A DNA stretch of 64,000 bases from Vibrio splendidus. GTDB taxonomy: Bacteria; Pseudomonadota; Gammaproteobacteria; Enterobacterales; Vibrionaceae. The notes under the pieces were generated by a model. It had not been told where the DNA came from. It worked only from the letters and a program-made list of their open reading frames with translations, and searched no databases. Below, one piece after another: positions 44,892 through 54,814 of the stretch. Made by a program: the position numbers and the translations under genes. Positions within the stretch are counted from its first letter, which is position 1. The number at the start of each line of letters is the position of its first letter. The stretch covers positions 115,520-179,519 of the forward strand of contig NZ_LNRF01000010.1 of the NCBI RefSeq assembly GCF_001557875.1, written 5' to 3'.

Positions 44892-45731
44892 TTAGCGAGT
44901 TAGGGTGTGTTTTTTTATATAAGCTGACGGGTAACCCATTAGCTTAACTTGTTCTAATTTCTCTTGAGTCAGAGCATAGTCATGAAATGGCCCAATCATC
45001 AGGCGGTAGTTGTCATCATTTGGCTGCAAGAACGTTGCTACTTCTAGCTTTTCGGCTAGATCTTTCGCTAACTTTTCGGTTCTATCTTCATGTGGAGATG
45101 TCGCGACTTGAATAATAAATTGCGGTAAAGCTGCCTTTTTATTTGCGTCGGTTGGCATAGCCACAGTAATGACTTCAATCTCAACATTTGCCGTGCCCGT
45201 TCTCAACACATCGAGCTTGTAAGCTGCCGCATAACTAAGGTCAATGATTCGGCCTTCATGGAATGGGCCACGGTCATTGATACGAACAATAGTGGTTTTG
45301 TCATTGTCGGTATTCGTCACTTTTACATAGCTTGGAATTGGCAATGTTTTGTGAGCTGCTGACATCGAATACATGTCGTAGATCTCGCCGTTAGACGTTA
45401 AGTGACCATGAAATTTTTTACCGTACCAAGAGGCCTTGCCTTTCTCAGTAAACCCTTCGGTCTTTTTTACTATCTTGTAGTCTTCGCCACGCAGAGTGTA
45501 ATCCGTATTACCACCTAAACTATAAGGTTCATACTGAGGGTGAGCATCTTCTAAATGCTCTACCGAAATCGGTGCGTCTGGCGCAATATCTGAATCAATA
45601 TCGTAGCGACCAGCTGGCTTTTGTGAAGAACACCCATTGATTAAAACTGCTAGCCCTAAGATAGAGACTATTTTTTTGATTGGCAGCTCATCAACCAAGG
45701 ATGCTTTTTTTGGAAACGTTGTAATAGACAT
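44892..45731 (-). CDS. rlpA: Septal ring lytic transglycosylase RlpA
   Basis: RlpA is an outer-membrane lipoprotein of the division septum that acts on denuded glycans in some species. The 279-residue protein has a lipobox NGCSSQ (C about 34, after a longer than usual n-region), the double-psi beta-barrel domain (about 95-185, KASWYGKKFHG, then TIVRINDRGPF with the catalytic aspartate) and a C-terminal SPOR domain (about 205-279) that binds septal peptidoglycan. It starts 3 nt after the rodA stop. Confidence 0.94.
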   Translation of the reverse strand: MSITTFPKKASLVDELPIKKIVSILGLAVLINGCSSQKPAGRYDIDSDIAPDAPISVEHLEDAHPQYEPYSLGGNTDYTLRGEDYKIVKKTEGFTEKGKASWYGKKFHGHLTSNGEIYDMYSMSAAHKTLPIPSYVKVTNTDNDKTTIVRINDRGPFHEGRIIDLSYAAAYKLDVLRTGTANVEIEVITVAMPTDANKKAALPQFIIQVATSPHEDRTEKLAKDLAEKLEVATFLQPNDDNYRLMIGPFHDYALTQEKLEQVKLMGYPSAYIKKHTLTR

Positions 45732-45734
45732 CGA

Positions 45735-46856
45735 TTAGGTCGCCTTTGAGAATGCTTTTCTGTGTGTATGGATTGACATTAAAATACCAAAACCAGCCAT
45801 AAGGGTAACCATTGAAGTACCGCCATAACTGACCAGAGGAAGAGGAACACCAACCACAGGTAGAATGCCACTTACCATGCCAATGTTTACAAAAATGTAG
45901 ACGAAGAAGCTCAGTACAATACTACCGCCCATCATTCGGCCGAATGCGGTTTGAGCTTGGCTCGCGAGCACTAAGCCACGTCCAATAATAAACAGGTAGA
46001 TCGCAAGCAAGAACAAGATACCAATCATGCCCCACTCTTCGGCAATTACCGCAAAAATGAAGTCGGTATGGCGCTCTGGAATGAACTCTAGTTGGGATTG
46101 AGTGCCTTGCAGCCAACCTTTTCCTGATATACCACCAGAACCTATCGCAATCTTACTTTGAATGATGTGGTAACCCGCACCTAATGGATCGGATTCAGGA
46201 TCAAAAAGGGTTCTTACACGTACTTTTTGATATTCACGCATCAAGAAGAACCATAAGATTGGGATAAATGCCCCCAACGCTATTGCCGCACTAGCAATGA
46301 TTTTCCAACTGATACCTGCTAGGAATATCACGAAGATACCGGATGCGGCGATAAGGATAGATGTGCCTAGGTCTGGTTGCTTTGCGATTAAAATCGTAGG
46401 TACAAACACCATCACTAGCGAGATCGCTAATGTTTGGAAGGTGGGTGGAAGTGAGCGCTTACCGATAAATCGCGCCAACATCAAAGGTACCGCCAACTTT
46501 AACAGCTCTGAGGGTTGGAATCGAACAAAGCCGAAGTTTAACCAACGCTGTGCACCTTTAGAGGCTTCACCAAAGAACAACACGCCTAATAGCAAGATGA
46601 CACCACCTGCAAACAGTAGTGGTGCCAAGGTCTCATAAGTGCGAGGTGAGATTTGCGCTAGGAAGATCATTACACCTAAAGACAGAGCCATACGCATCGC
46701 CTGGCGATCCATCATCGCAAGGCTTTGTCCGCTTGCGCTGTACATGATCAGTAGGGCAAAGCCCATTAAAACCAGAATGCCAAGCAAAAGTGGTAGGTCG
46801 ATATGCAGCCTTTCGAATAGGGCTCTATTTCGTCCAGTTGAAGGATCAAGTTTCAT
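45735..46856 (-). CDS. rodA: Rod shape-determining peptidoglycan glycosyltransferase RodA
   Basis: RodA is the SEDS-family polymerase of the elongasome and works with PBP2. The 373-residue protein has about ten membrane helices and SEDS motifs including RFQPSELLKLAVP near 116 and GVPLPLVSYGGTSM near 335-348. Its ATG overlaps the mrdA stop by one base, matching the functional pairing with PBP2. Confidence 0.97.
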   Translation of the reverse strand: MKLDPSTGRNRALFERLHIDLPLLLGILVLMGFALLIMYSASGQSLAMMDRQAMRMALSLGVMIFLAQISPRTYETLAPLLFAGGVILLLGVLFFGEASKGAQRWLNFGFVRFQPSELLKLAVPLMLARFIGKRSLPPTFQTLAISLVMVFVPTILIAKQPDLGTSILIAASGIFVIFLAGISWKIIASAAIALGAFIPILWFFLMREYQKVRVRTLFDPESDPLGAGYHIIQSKIAIGSGGISGKGWLQGTQSQLEFIPERHTDFIFAVIAEEWGMIGILFLLAIYLFIIGRGLVLASQAQTAFGRMMGGSIVLSFFVYIFVNIGMVSGILPVVGVPLPLVSYGGTSMVTLMAGFGILMSIHTHRKAFSKAT

Positions 46857-48748
46857 TATTTAATTGGCTCACTTTGATAATCTTCTGCAAGGATAATATG
46901 GTCTAAAATCCTTCTTACTACTGGGCCGCCGTTAGAAGAGCCGCCACCTGCGTTTTCTAGAACGATAGTCACGACGGCTTCAGGATCTTCAAAAGGTGCG
47001 TAACCTGTAAAGAGGGCGTGATCGCGTAAGTGCTCTGCGATTTCATCCGCGTTGTACTCTTCATCTTCTTTTAAGCCGAACACCTGCGCGGTACCCGATT
47101 TACCAGCGGTTTGGTAAGACATCTTCTGGAATGAACGTCTTGCTGTGCCTTTCTTACCGTGGTTAGCCAGTCTCATGCCTTCCTGAGCGATATCCCAATA
47201 CTTCTTCTTAACCCCGGTTAGCGGTGGATAAGTTTCAATATCCGACATAATTTGTTCATCGAATGGGCGACCGTTATCAATGGTTGAACGCAGTAGGTGA
47301 GGGGCTGTTACTTCCCCTTCATTAACTAAAACTGATGTGGCTTTTGCAATCTGCATTGGTGTTGCTGTCCAGTAGCCTTGGCCAATGCCTACAGGGATAG
47401 TGTCACCTTGGTACCAAGGCACACGATGTCTTGCCATTTTCCAATCACGAGTTGGCATATTGGCTTTGCTTTCTTCATAAATATCGATGCCGGTATAATC
47501 ACCGAATCCGAACATCATCATCCATTTGGATATGCGATCAATACCAAGGTCATAAGCAATTTGGTAAAAGAAAGTATCCACTGACTCTTCTATCGCTTTC
47601 TCGATATCAACGACACCGTGTCCCCAACGCAACCAGTCACGGAATGGTCTTGTTTTTGAGTTAGGGATTTTCCAATAACCTGGGTCATTACGCGTTGTAT
47701 TAGGTGTAATCACACCTTCTTGCAGAGCCGCAACAGCAATGAATGGCTTGATCGTCGATGCTGGTGGATAAATACCTAGCGTTGCACGGTTAACCAAAGG
47801 GCGGTCTTTGTCTTGAAGTAGCGCGTTATAACCTTTAGAGGAGATACCATGCACAAATGCATTTGGGTCGTAGCTTGGGCTAGATACCATGGCTAACACG
47901 CCATTGTCTTTAGGGTCGAGAACGATGGCTGAGCCACGGCGACCATCAAGTAATTTATGTACGTACAGCTGTAGCTTGATGTCCAAGTTGAGCACGATAT
48001 CTTTACCCGGAACCGAAGGCACAAACTTCAGAGTGCGGATCACTCGTCCACGGCTGTTTACTTCGACTTCTTGATAACCAGCGGTACCGTGCAACATGTC
48101 TTCGTAGTAGCGCTCAATGCCAAGTTTACCTATGTCACGAGTCGCTTGGTAATTGGCGTCTTTCTCTTCTCGTGCTAGGCGCTGCATATCACGGTCATTG
48201 ATACGCGATACATAACCAATAACGTGAGTCAGCACATCGCCATAAGGGTAGAAACGTTTTAACGTGCCAGTGACCTCAACACCAGGGAACTTATGTTGGT
48301 TTACAGAGAAGACCGCAACTTGTTCTTCGGTGAGTTGGTTCAGAATCGGTACTGACTTGAAGCGTCGTGAATTACGACGATCACGATTAAAACGCTCGAC
48401 ACGTTCTGGTGGGATCTCGATTAACGCTTGTAGGCGGGCGAGCGTGTCATCCATATCTTTTATTTTTTCTGGTGTGATTTCTAGATTGAAAACAGGGCGG
48501 TTTTCTGCAAGAAGTACACCGTTGCGATCGTAAATCAAACCACGGTTGGGTGCGATTGGAACGACCTTGATACGGTTGTCGTTAGATCGGGTTTTATAGT
48601 CCTGATATTGGTTGATTTGAATGTTGTAAAGGTTCATAACCAACATCGACATCATCACTATGATCCCTGCAAACGCAACAAAAGCACGGCTAGTAAATAG
48701 TCGTGCTTCTGCTTTGTAGTCACGGATTTGGCTACGTTTACGTAACAT
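46856..48748 (-). CDS. mrdA: Penicillin-binding protein 2 (transpeptidase)
   Basis: PBP2 cross-links peptidoglycan during side-wall elongation and is the mecillinam target. The 630-residue protein has an N-terminal membrane helix (about 22-42), a dimerisation domain, and the transpeptidase domain with active-site STIK (S331-K334), SVDT-type SVDTFF near 390 and KSGTAQ near 549. It ends inside the rodA start codon. It follows rlmH by 6 nt. Confidence 0.97.
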   Translation of the reverse strand: MLRKRSQIRDYKAEARLFTSRAFVAFAGIIVMMSMLVMNLYNIQINQYQDYKTRSNDNRIKVVPIAPNRGLIYDRNGVLLAENRPVFNLEITPEKIKDMDDTLARLQALIEIPPERVERFNRDRRNSRRFKSVPILNQLTEEQVAVFSVNQHKFPGVEVTGTLKRFYPYGDVLTHVIGYVSRINDRDMQRLAREEKDANYQATRDIGKLGIERYYEDMLHGTAGYQEVEVNSRGRVIRTLKFVPSVPGKDIVLNLDIKLQLYVHKLLDGRRGSAIVLDPKDNGVLAMVSSPSYDPNAFVHGISSKGYNALLQDKDRPLVNRATLGIYPPASTIKPFIAVAALQEGVITPNTTRNDPGYWKIPNSKTRPFRDWLRWGHGVVDIEKAIEESVDTFFYQIAYDLGIDRISKWMMMFGFGDYTGIDIYEESKANMPTRDWKMARHRVPWYQGDTIPVGIGQGYWTATPMQIAKATSVLVNEGEVTAPHLLRSTIDNGRPFDEQIMSDIETYPPLTGVKKKYWDIAQEGMRLANHGKKGTARRSFQKMSYQTAGKSGTAQVFGLKEDEEYNADEIAEHLRDHALFTGYAPFEDPEAVVTIVLENAGGGSSNGGPVVRRILDHIILAEDYQSEPIK

Positions 48749-48754
48749 TAACGC

Positions 48755-49225
48755 TTATTCTCGATGATAAGGATGGTTAGCAGTGATGCTCCAAGCTCGA
48801 TACAAGCTTTCAGCCATGATAACGCGTACTAATGGGTGAGGGAGAGTAAGTGCCGATAGAGACCAACTTTGGTCTGCTGCCGCTTTACATGCAGGTGCTA
48901 ATCCTTCAGGCCCGCCAATAAGGATAGAAACGTCGCGTCCATCCAATTTCCAACTTTCCAATTGCTCTGCCAGCTGTGGGGTATCCCATTTTTTACCTGG
49001 GATATCAAGAGTGACAATACGGTTACCTTTTGGAACGGCTGCCAACATTGCTTCGCCTTCTTTTTGAAGGATTCGTGCAATATCCGCATTTTTACCGCGC
49101 TTGCCCGCAGTGATTTCAATAAGTTCTAATGGCATGTCATGAGGGAAGCGGCGTTTATATTCTTTAAAGCCTTCTTCAACCCACTTTGGCATTTTTGTAC
49201 CAACTGCGATTAACTGGATCTTCAA
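48755..49225 (-). CDS. rlmH: 23S rRNA (pseudouridine-1915-N3)-methyltransferase
   Basis: RlmH is a SPOUT methyltransferase that methylates pseudouridine 1915 of 23S rRNA on assembled 70S ribosomes. The 156-residue protein keeps the SAM knot, with ILIGGPEGLAPA near 102-113 and the C-terminal SLYRAWSITANHPYHR. The start codon is a TTG 3 nt after the rsfS stop; GGGG precedes it. It is likely coupled to rsfS. Confidence 0.96.
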   Translation of the reverse strand: MKIQLIAVGTKMPKWVEEGFKEYKRRFPHDMPLELIEITAGKRGKNADIARILQKEGEAMLAAVPKGNRIVTLDIPGKKWDTPQLAEQLESWKLDGRDVSILIGGPEGLAPACKAAADQSWSLSALTLPHPLVRVIMAESLYRAWSITANHPYHRE

Positions 49226-49228
49226 AGC

Positions 49229-49546
49229 TTAGCCCCAAAGTTTTTCTAGTTGGTACAGTTCACGGTGTTCTTCTTGCATAACGTGAAGCATGCTTGTGCC
49301 CATATCTAGAACAACCCATTCACCTTCTTGCTGGCCGTCCATGCCTAGTGGTTGCATGCCTGCTTTATGTACTTCATCAGCAACATGCTGTGCAATAGAG
49401 GCAACATGGCGCTTAGAGGTGCCAGTACAAACAATCATGTAATCAGTAACACTTGATTTGCCTTCTACATCGATAGTCACAATCGATTCTGCTTTCATGT
49501 CGTCAGCTTTGTCTGCAAGAAAATCTTTTAGTTCTTCACGTAACAC
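49229..49546 (-). CDS. rsfS: Ribosomal silencing factor RsfS
   Basis: RsfS binds L14 (uL14) and blocks subunit joining when nutrients run low. The 105-residue protein shows the family pattern with DYMIVCTGTSKRHVASIA near 36-53 and a W-rich EGEWVVLDMG. The start is a GTG with AAGGAA 6 nt before it. In E. coli nadD and cobC lie just upstream; here holA comes instead, 64 nt away. Confidence 0.95.
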   Translation of the reverse strand: MLREELKDFLADKADDMKAESIVTIDVEGKSSVTDYMIVCTGTSKRHVASIAQHVADEVHKAGMQPLGMDGQQEGEWVVLDMGTSMLHVMQEEHRELYQLEKLWG

Positions 49547-49610
49547 GGGGTGTTCCTTTAATCTGAATTTAGCTTTTTAGGGGCTGTTGACCCTAGAATA
49601 TACCACGCTT

Positions 49611-50636
49611 TTATGCGTGGAATGGTATTGAAGCTGAAGGGATACAAAACTCTACGCTTAACTGATGAATTAGTGGCCAAGGCGACTGCTCATATTGAGT
49701 TTTTGTCATCAATTCAGCTTGAGTGAGCAACGCGAACAAAGAGTGTAATTGAGAAATCGAAACTCTTGTTAGCGCGGCGTTATAAAGAGGCTTTTTAGAT
49801 TGCCAGATACGGTGTTTGTCGAAGACTTGACCAATCGACATTTGTTTCATTTGTTGCTGCATTTGCAACAACAAGGCAAGTTCACGTTGGATACTACGCA
49901 GTAAAATGACGGGCTCTATACCCTCTGCTTCCAATTGTCTTAGGATTCGTTGTGCTCGGTTTCCTTTGCCTGCTAATAACGCATCACTCCAATGGAATGG
50001 AGTAAAATGGTTGTGTCGACTTAGCGATTCTTCTAAGCGTACTAATGTGAGCTTTCCATCTGGGTATTGAAGAGCCAGTTTTTCTAGGCTTTGGGTTAGT
50101 GCAAATAGATTACCCTCGTGCCATTGCGCCAGCATTTGTATCGCCTCAGGATCTGGCGTTAAACCGATTTGACGGCAGCGCGCTTGGACAAACTGAGGTA
50201 ATCGACTGACATCTGGTGTTAAGCAACTTATCCAATGGCCCTGATTCGAGAGCGCCTTAAACCACTTAGCGCTTTCTTGAGCTTTAGTTAATTTAGTGCC
50301 CACTAAGATCAACAAGATATCGCTATGGATATGTTCGGAGATCGCGAGTAATTCTTTTGCTATCGCGGCATTGACGCCTGACTCTGGCAATTCAAGTTCG
50401 ATGACTTGACGGCTAGAGAATAGGCTCAGTGCTTGAGTGCAGTCGTAGACTTGATTCCAGTCGAGGCTGTTATCAATAGCAAAACGGTGACGTTCTTCAA
50501 AACCTTGTTGTTTTGCAGCTTTTTGAATTGCTTCTCGGCTTTCTTGTAACAGCAGAGGTTCGTTACCAAAAATGAGGTAAACACTGCATAGCTGTTTAGC
50601 AAGTTGCTCTGATAAGCGGTCAGCAAAAATACGCAT
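49611..50636 (-). CDS. holA: DNA polymerase III subunit delta
   Basis: HolA is the clamp-loader 'wrench' that opens the beta clamp. The 341-residue protein shows the delta pattern: YLIFGNEPLLLQES near 20-33 and LLILVGTKLTKAQ near 110. I start at the ATG at 50636; a TTG one codon earlier is also possible. It lies 10 nt after the lptE stop on the - strand, so the two are probably co-transcribed, as in enterobacteria. Confidence 0.95.
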   Translation of the reverse strand: MRIFADRLSEQLAKQLCSVYLIFGNEPLLLQESREAIQKAAKQQGFEERHRFAIDNSLDWNQVYDCTQALSLFSSRQVIELELPESGVNAAIAKELLAISEHIHSDILLILVGTKLTKAQESAKWFKALSNQGHWISCLTPDVSRLPQFVQARCRQIGLTPDPEAIQMLAQWHEGNLFALTQSLEKLALQYPDGKLTLVRLEESLSRHNHFTPFHWSDALLAGKGNRAQRILRQLEAEGIEPVILLRSIQRELALLLQMQQQMKQMSIGQVFDKHRIWQSKKPLYNAALTRVSISQLHSLFALLTQAELMTKTQYEQSPWPLIHQLSVEFCIPSASIPFHA

Positions 50637-50648
50637 CAAATAAACCTA

Positions 50649-51302
50649 TTACTCAGTCGATTCGTTTTCTGTTGGCTGTTCTTCTGAAGCCGGTACGATC
50701 TCAACGTCTTCAACTTCGATATTTTTAATGTTGTATTGTTTCTCAAGCTCTTTAACTTGAACATTTTCTAATGACTCTAGATTCATGCTACCTGCGGCAA
50801 TATTGGCTTTTAGTCGAGCCATCTGACGCAGGATTTGGCTTGTTGCCAGCTTACGCATTTCATCTTCGATCATGTCGCGTTCAACCGACTTCGCAAGTGC
50901 TGTCAGTGGGTTATCTAGGTAACTACGGGTTACGCTAGTTGAGAATGTTTTTGAGCCTAGGTCCGGGATAGTAACTCGATATCTTGCTCGGAATGTCAGC
51001 TCTTTTTCTGCTGCACGAGTGTTTTGGTATAGAGAAAGGGTACGCTCACCAACGCTCTCACTAATAATGTGCAGGTTAGGGGTATTTTCAGCCGGTGGCA
51101 CAATTTCTACATCATTCATACGTAGCTGACCTTTCATCATACGTGTAAACGTACTGTATTGGTCGTAACTGGTTACGGAGATCTTGTTGAGTTCTTCTGG
51201 TACGGAGTAATCACCACGCAGGTGGAAACCACACGCACTTAACAGGCTGACGGTTAAAACAACAATAGTAACTTTCAATGAAGATAGTGAAATCAGGCGC
51301 AT
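50649..51302 (-). CDS. lptE: LPS-assembly lipoprotein LptE
   Basis: LptE plugs the LptD barrel and helps place lipopolysaccharide on the cell surface. The 217-residue precursor has a lipoprotein signal with lipobox LLSACGF (C near 24) and the conserved GFHLRGDYSVP start of the mature protein. The C-terminus is acidic (ending EEQPTENESTE) and longer than in E. coli. It sits between leuS and holA, the conserved arrangement. Confidence 0.94.
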   Translation of the reverse strand: MRLISLSSLKVTIVVLTVSLLSACGFHLRGDYSVPEELNKISVTSYDQYSTFTRMMKGQLRMNDVEIVPPAENTPNLHIISESVGERTLSLYQNTRAAEKELTFRARYRVTIPDLGSKTFSTSVTRSYLDNPLTALAKSVERDMIEDEMRKLATSQILRQMARLKANIAAGSMNLESLENVQVKELEKQYNIKNIEVEDVEIVPASEEQPTENESTE

Positions 51303-51392
51303 TATTTGATGGCTCTCATGAAGGTAGAATACTTATTTAAAGGCTTTAGCTAGTTTGAGTTGTTAGGCTCAAATCTAAAGCGCTTAAATAAG

Positions 51393-51422
51393 TAGACAGG
51401 GCAATTAGCTACCCTGTCTACA
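51393..51422 (-). terminator. Probable terminator after leuS
   Basis: Stem GTAGACAGGG / CCCTGTCTAC with a 10-nt loop; on the - strand followed by TTATTTAAG, a weak T-tract. It separates leuS from lptE. Confidence 0.6.
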
Positions 51423-51481
51423 GACTGCTTTTGATGAATTAAGTTCGTTAATTCTTTAGTAATTGCACTGTACTAACGAAA

Positions 51482-54058
51482 TTAGTTAGCAACAATGTTT
51501 AGAAGCTTACCAGGAACGAAGATAACTTTACGAATCGTTAGACCATCTAGGAACTTCTTAGCGTTCTCATCATTTAGACCAAGTTCACGAACTTGCTCTT
51601 CTGTCGCGTCAGCAGCAACCGTTAGCTTCGCTCGTAGCTTACCGTTGATCATTACAACGATAGTCTTCTCGTCTTCAACTAGCGCTTTCTCATCGAAAGT
51701 TGGCCATGTTGCTGAGTCTACGTTTGATTCACCAAGCGCAATCCACATTTCGTAAGAGATGTGTGGTGTCATTGGGTAAAGCATACGAACTACTGCTTTT
51801 AGCGCTTCATCAAGAATTGCACGATCTTGTACTGACTCTTGAGGTGCTTTCGCTAGCTTGTTCATCAGTTCCATGATTGCAGCGATAGCTGTGTTGAACG
51901 TTTGGCGGCGGCCAATATCGTCCGTTACTTTCGCGATAGTCTTGTGGATATCACGACGAAGTGCTTTTTGGTCGCCAGATAGAGCTGAAGCGTCAACAGA
52001 TTCAGCTGCACCTTTAGAAGAATGAGCGTGAACCAATTTCCAAACACGTTTAAGGAAGCGGTTAGCTCCTTCAACGCCAGACTCTTGCCACTCAAGCGTC
52101 ATGTCTGCAGGTGATGCAAACATCATGAATAGACGTACTGTATCAGCGCCGTACTTGTCTACCATCTCTTGTGGATCGATACCGTTGTTCTTAGACTTAG
52201 ACATTTTGATCATGCCTGAGTGTTCAACTTCGCGGCCTTGATCGTCGACTGCTTTTTCGATGCGACCTTTACCGTCACGTTCAACCGTTACGTCAGTCGG
52301 AGCAATCCACTCTTTGGTGCCTTTCTCGTTGGTGTGATAGAACGCGTCAGCCAGAACCATGCCTTGACATAGTAGTTGCTTGAACGGTTCGTCAGATGTT
52401 ACGTAACCTGCGTCACGTAGTAATTTGTGGAAGAAACGAGAATACAGTAGGTGCATACAAGCGTGCTCAATACCACCAATGTATTGGTCAACTGGCAGCC
52501 AGTAGTTTGCTTTCTCTGGATCTAGAATGTCGTCTGCTTGTGGAGAACAGTAACGAGCGTAGTACCAAGAAGACTCCATGAACGTATCGAACGTATCAGT
52601 CTCACGTAGAGCTGGTTCACCGTTGAATGTTGTTTCAGCCCAAGACTTGTCAGCTTTGATTGGGCTCGTTACGCCATCCATAACTACATCTTCAGGAAGA
52701 ATCACTGGCAGTTGGTCTGCTGGTACTGGGTGAACTTCACCGTCTTCAGTGGTTACCATTGGGATTGGAGCACCCCAGTAACGCTGACGAGAAACGCCCC
52801 AGTCACGTAGACGGAAGTTTACTGTCTTCTTACCTTTGCCTTCAGCTTCTAGCTTCGCAGCAATTGCATCGAATGCTTCTTGGAATACAAGACCATCGAA
52901 CTCACCAGAATCGAACAATAAGCCTTTCTCAGTGTACGCCGCTTCAGACACATCTAGCTCAGAACCGTCTTCAGGTTTGATTACTGGGATGATATCGATG
53001 CCGTACTTAGTTGCGAATTCGTAGTCACGTTGATCGTGAGCTGGAACCGCCATTACTGCACCTGTGCCGTAATCCATAAGAACGAAGTTTGCTACGTATA
53101 CAGGAACAACACGACCGTTAAGAGGGTGGATAGCCGTTAGGCCTGTATCCATACCTTTCTTTTCCATCGTAGCTAGTTCTGCTTCAGCCACTTTAGTGTT
53201 ACGACACTCATCTACGAATGCAGCAAGCTCAGGGTTGTTCTTAGATGCTTTCTCTGCAAGAGGGTGACCTGCTGCGATACCAACGTAAGAAACACCCATT
53301 AGTGTATCTGGACGTGTTGTGTACACTTCTAGTGGTGCTTCTTCGCCGTTAACAGCGAAAGATAGCTCAACACCTTCAGAGCGACCGATCCAGTTGCGCT
53401 GCATGGTCTTAACCATTTCAGGCCAACCTTCAAGGTTGTCTAGATCGTCTAGTAGCTCTTGAGCGTACTCAGTGATTTTAATGAACCACTGTGGAATTTT
53501 CTTTTGTTCTACTGGAGTGTCACAACGCCAGCAGCAGCCGTCTTCTACTTGCTCGTTTGCCAGTACGGTTTGGTCGTTTGGACACCAGTTCACAGAAGAA
53601 GTCTTCTTGTACACCAGGCCTTTTTCGTAAAGCTTAGTGAAGAACTCTTGTTCCCAGCGGTAGTATTCTGGAGTACAGGTCGCGAATTCACGGTTCCAGT
53701 CGTAACCAAAGCCTAGAAGCTTAAGCTGGTTTTTCATGTACTCAATGTTTTCGTAAGTCCATGGCGCAGGCGCTGTGTTGTTTTTAACAGCTGCGTTTTC
53801 TGCAGGTAGGCCGAATGCATCCCAACCAATTGGCTGCATTACGTTTTTGCCTTGTAGACGTTGGAAACGAGATACCACATCACCGATGGTGTAGTTACGC
53901 ACGTGACCCATGTGCAGTCGGCCACTTGGGTAAGGGAACATAGAAAGACAGTAGAATTTTTCTTTGTTTGGGTCTTCACTTACAACGAAAGTTTCGCTGT
54001 TATCCCAGTGTTGTTGAACCTTTTGTTCAATCTCTTGCGGGTTATATTGTTCTTGCAT
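51482..54058 (-). CDS. leuS: Leucine-tRNA ligase
   Basis: LeuRS charges tRNA-Leu. The 858-residue class I synthetase has the HIGH-type motif HMGH (near 50-53), the CP1 editing domain (about 225-415, with TTRPDTLMGVSYV), and KMSKS (near 619). Its substrates tRNA-Leu(UAG) are encoded in triplicate at the right end of this window. Length matches E. coli (860). Confidence 0.98.
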   Translation of the reverse strand: MQEQYNPQEIEQKVQQHWDNSETFVVSEDPNKEKFYCLSMFPYPSGRLHMGHVRNYTIGDVVSRFQRLQGKNVMQPIGWDAFGLPAENAAVKNNTAPAPWTYENIEYMKNQLKLLGFGYDWNREFATCTPEYYRWEQEFFTKLYEKGLVYKKTSSVNWCPNDQTVLANEQVEDGCCWRCDTPVEQKKIPQWFIKITEYAQELLDDLDNLEGWPEMVKTMQRNWIGRSEGVELSFAVNGEEAPLEVYTTRPDTLMGVSYVGIAAGHPLAEKASKNNPELAAFVDECRNTKVAEAELATMEKKGMDTGLTAIHPLNGRVVPVYVANFVLMDYGTGAVMAVPAHDQRDYEFATKYGIDIIPVIKPEDGSELDVSEAAYTEKGLLFDSGEFDGLVFQEAFDAIAAKLEAEGKGKKTVNFRLRDWGVSRQRYWGAPIPMVTTEDGEVHPVPADQLPVILPEDVVMDGVTSPIKADKSWAETTFNGEPALRETDTFDTFMESSWYYARYCSPQADDILDPEKANYWLPVDQYIGGIEHACMHLLYSRFFHKLLRDAGYVTSDEPFKQLLCQGMVLADAFYHTNEKGTKEWIAPTDVTVERDGKGRIEKAVDDQGREVEHSGMIKMSKSKNNGIDPQEMVDKYGADTVRLFMMFASPADMTLEWQESGVEGANRFLKRVWKLVHAHSSKGAAESVDASALSGDQKALRRDIHKTIAKVTDDIGRRQTFNTAIAAIMELMNKLAKAPQESVQDRAILDEALKAVVRMLYPMTPHISYEMWIALGESNVDSATWPTFDEKALVEDEKTIVVMINGKLRAKLTVAADATEEQVRELGLNDENAKKFLDGLTIRKVIFVPGKLLNIVAN

Positions 54059-54320
54059 CGATGGTATCCGGTTATCTTGGAATTTGTGAGTTCGGTTAGA
54101 ACAGAATCTTACAGATCGTCATAGAATACCTAAAGGAGCTGAGTACAACAATAGTTATACCCTTCATACTTGCAGTTGCTGCCTAGTAGATTGTGTAATT
54201 TTCACTGAATTTCGCAGGGCAACTATACTTAAGAGTATGAATTGCATTTGTTTGTAAGCGAGAGTGCATAGCAGCGCTTCGTTTACTCACTATAACGTTG
54301 GTTATCTTAAGGAGGTTGTT
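54059..54320. other. Divergent leuS / ybeL promoter region with a possible repeat remnant
   Basis: No gene is visible. The piece at 54153-54190 (TATACCCTTCATACTTGCAG) resembles a short dispersed intergenic repeat I associate with vibrios; this is from memory and needs a genome-wide search. The remainder should hold promoters for leuS (-) and ybeL (+). Confidence 0.35.
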
Positions 54321-54791
54321 ATGCCGAAGAAAAAAGCACTCTATGAAGAAGTGGTTGAAGAGGTTATCGAAACGCTGAAGCATAGTCCTGAAGAGCTCAA
54401 CAACAAAATCGAAACATCAGGCAAATATGCGAAAGCCGCCAATGACATGACCAAAGATGAACTATCGCTGATCTCAGCTTATGTGAAGTCAGACTTGAAA
54501 GAGTTTTCTGAGAGCTACGAAGAAAGCAAAAGCGGTCCATTTTATCTGATGATTGCTGACTCTATTTGGCAGGGGCTTCTAGACATAACCGATCGAACGA
54601 AAGTTGAATGGGTTGAGCTGTTCCAAGATCTTGAACATCAGGGCTTATATCAAGCGGGTGAAGTCATTGGGTTAGGCACCTTGGTATGTGACGAGTGTGG
54701 CCATCAAACCGAATATAACCACCCAACCAATATCATTCCATGCATTAAATGTGGCTCTACAGGGTTTAGCCGCAAAGCACTTAAGCCGTAA
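54321..54791 (+). CDS. ybeL: Zinc-ribbon protein YbeL (DUF1451)
   Basis: A 156-residue protein of unknown function. An acidic helical part (about 1-105) is followed by a C-terminal zinc ribbon with two cysteine pairs, CDECGH near 127-132 and CIKCGS near 146-151. I start at the ATG at 54321, preceded by a strong AAGGAGG; the frame is open farther upstream without a ribosome site. It is the only + strand gene within the leuS-lnt block, where E. coli also has ybeL. Confidence 0.9.
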   Translation: MPKKKALYEEVVEEVIETLKHSPEELNNKIETSGKYAKAANDMTKDELSLISAYVKSDLKEFSESYEESKSGPFYLMIADSIWQGLLDITDRTKVEWVELFQDLEHQGLYQAGEVIGLGTLVCDECGHQTEYNHPTNIIPCIKCGSTGFSRKALKP

Positions 54792-54814
54792 ACATGTAAT
54801 TAACTTCAAACCGC

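Noticed and set aside
54059..54320. Leucine-responsive T-box or attenuator for leuS
   Set aside because: No leader peptide, T-box motif or terminator/antiterminator pair is visible, and T-boxes are not expected in this group.
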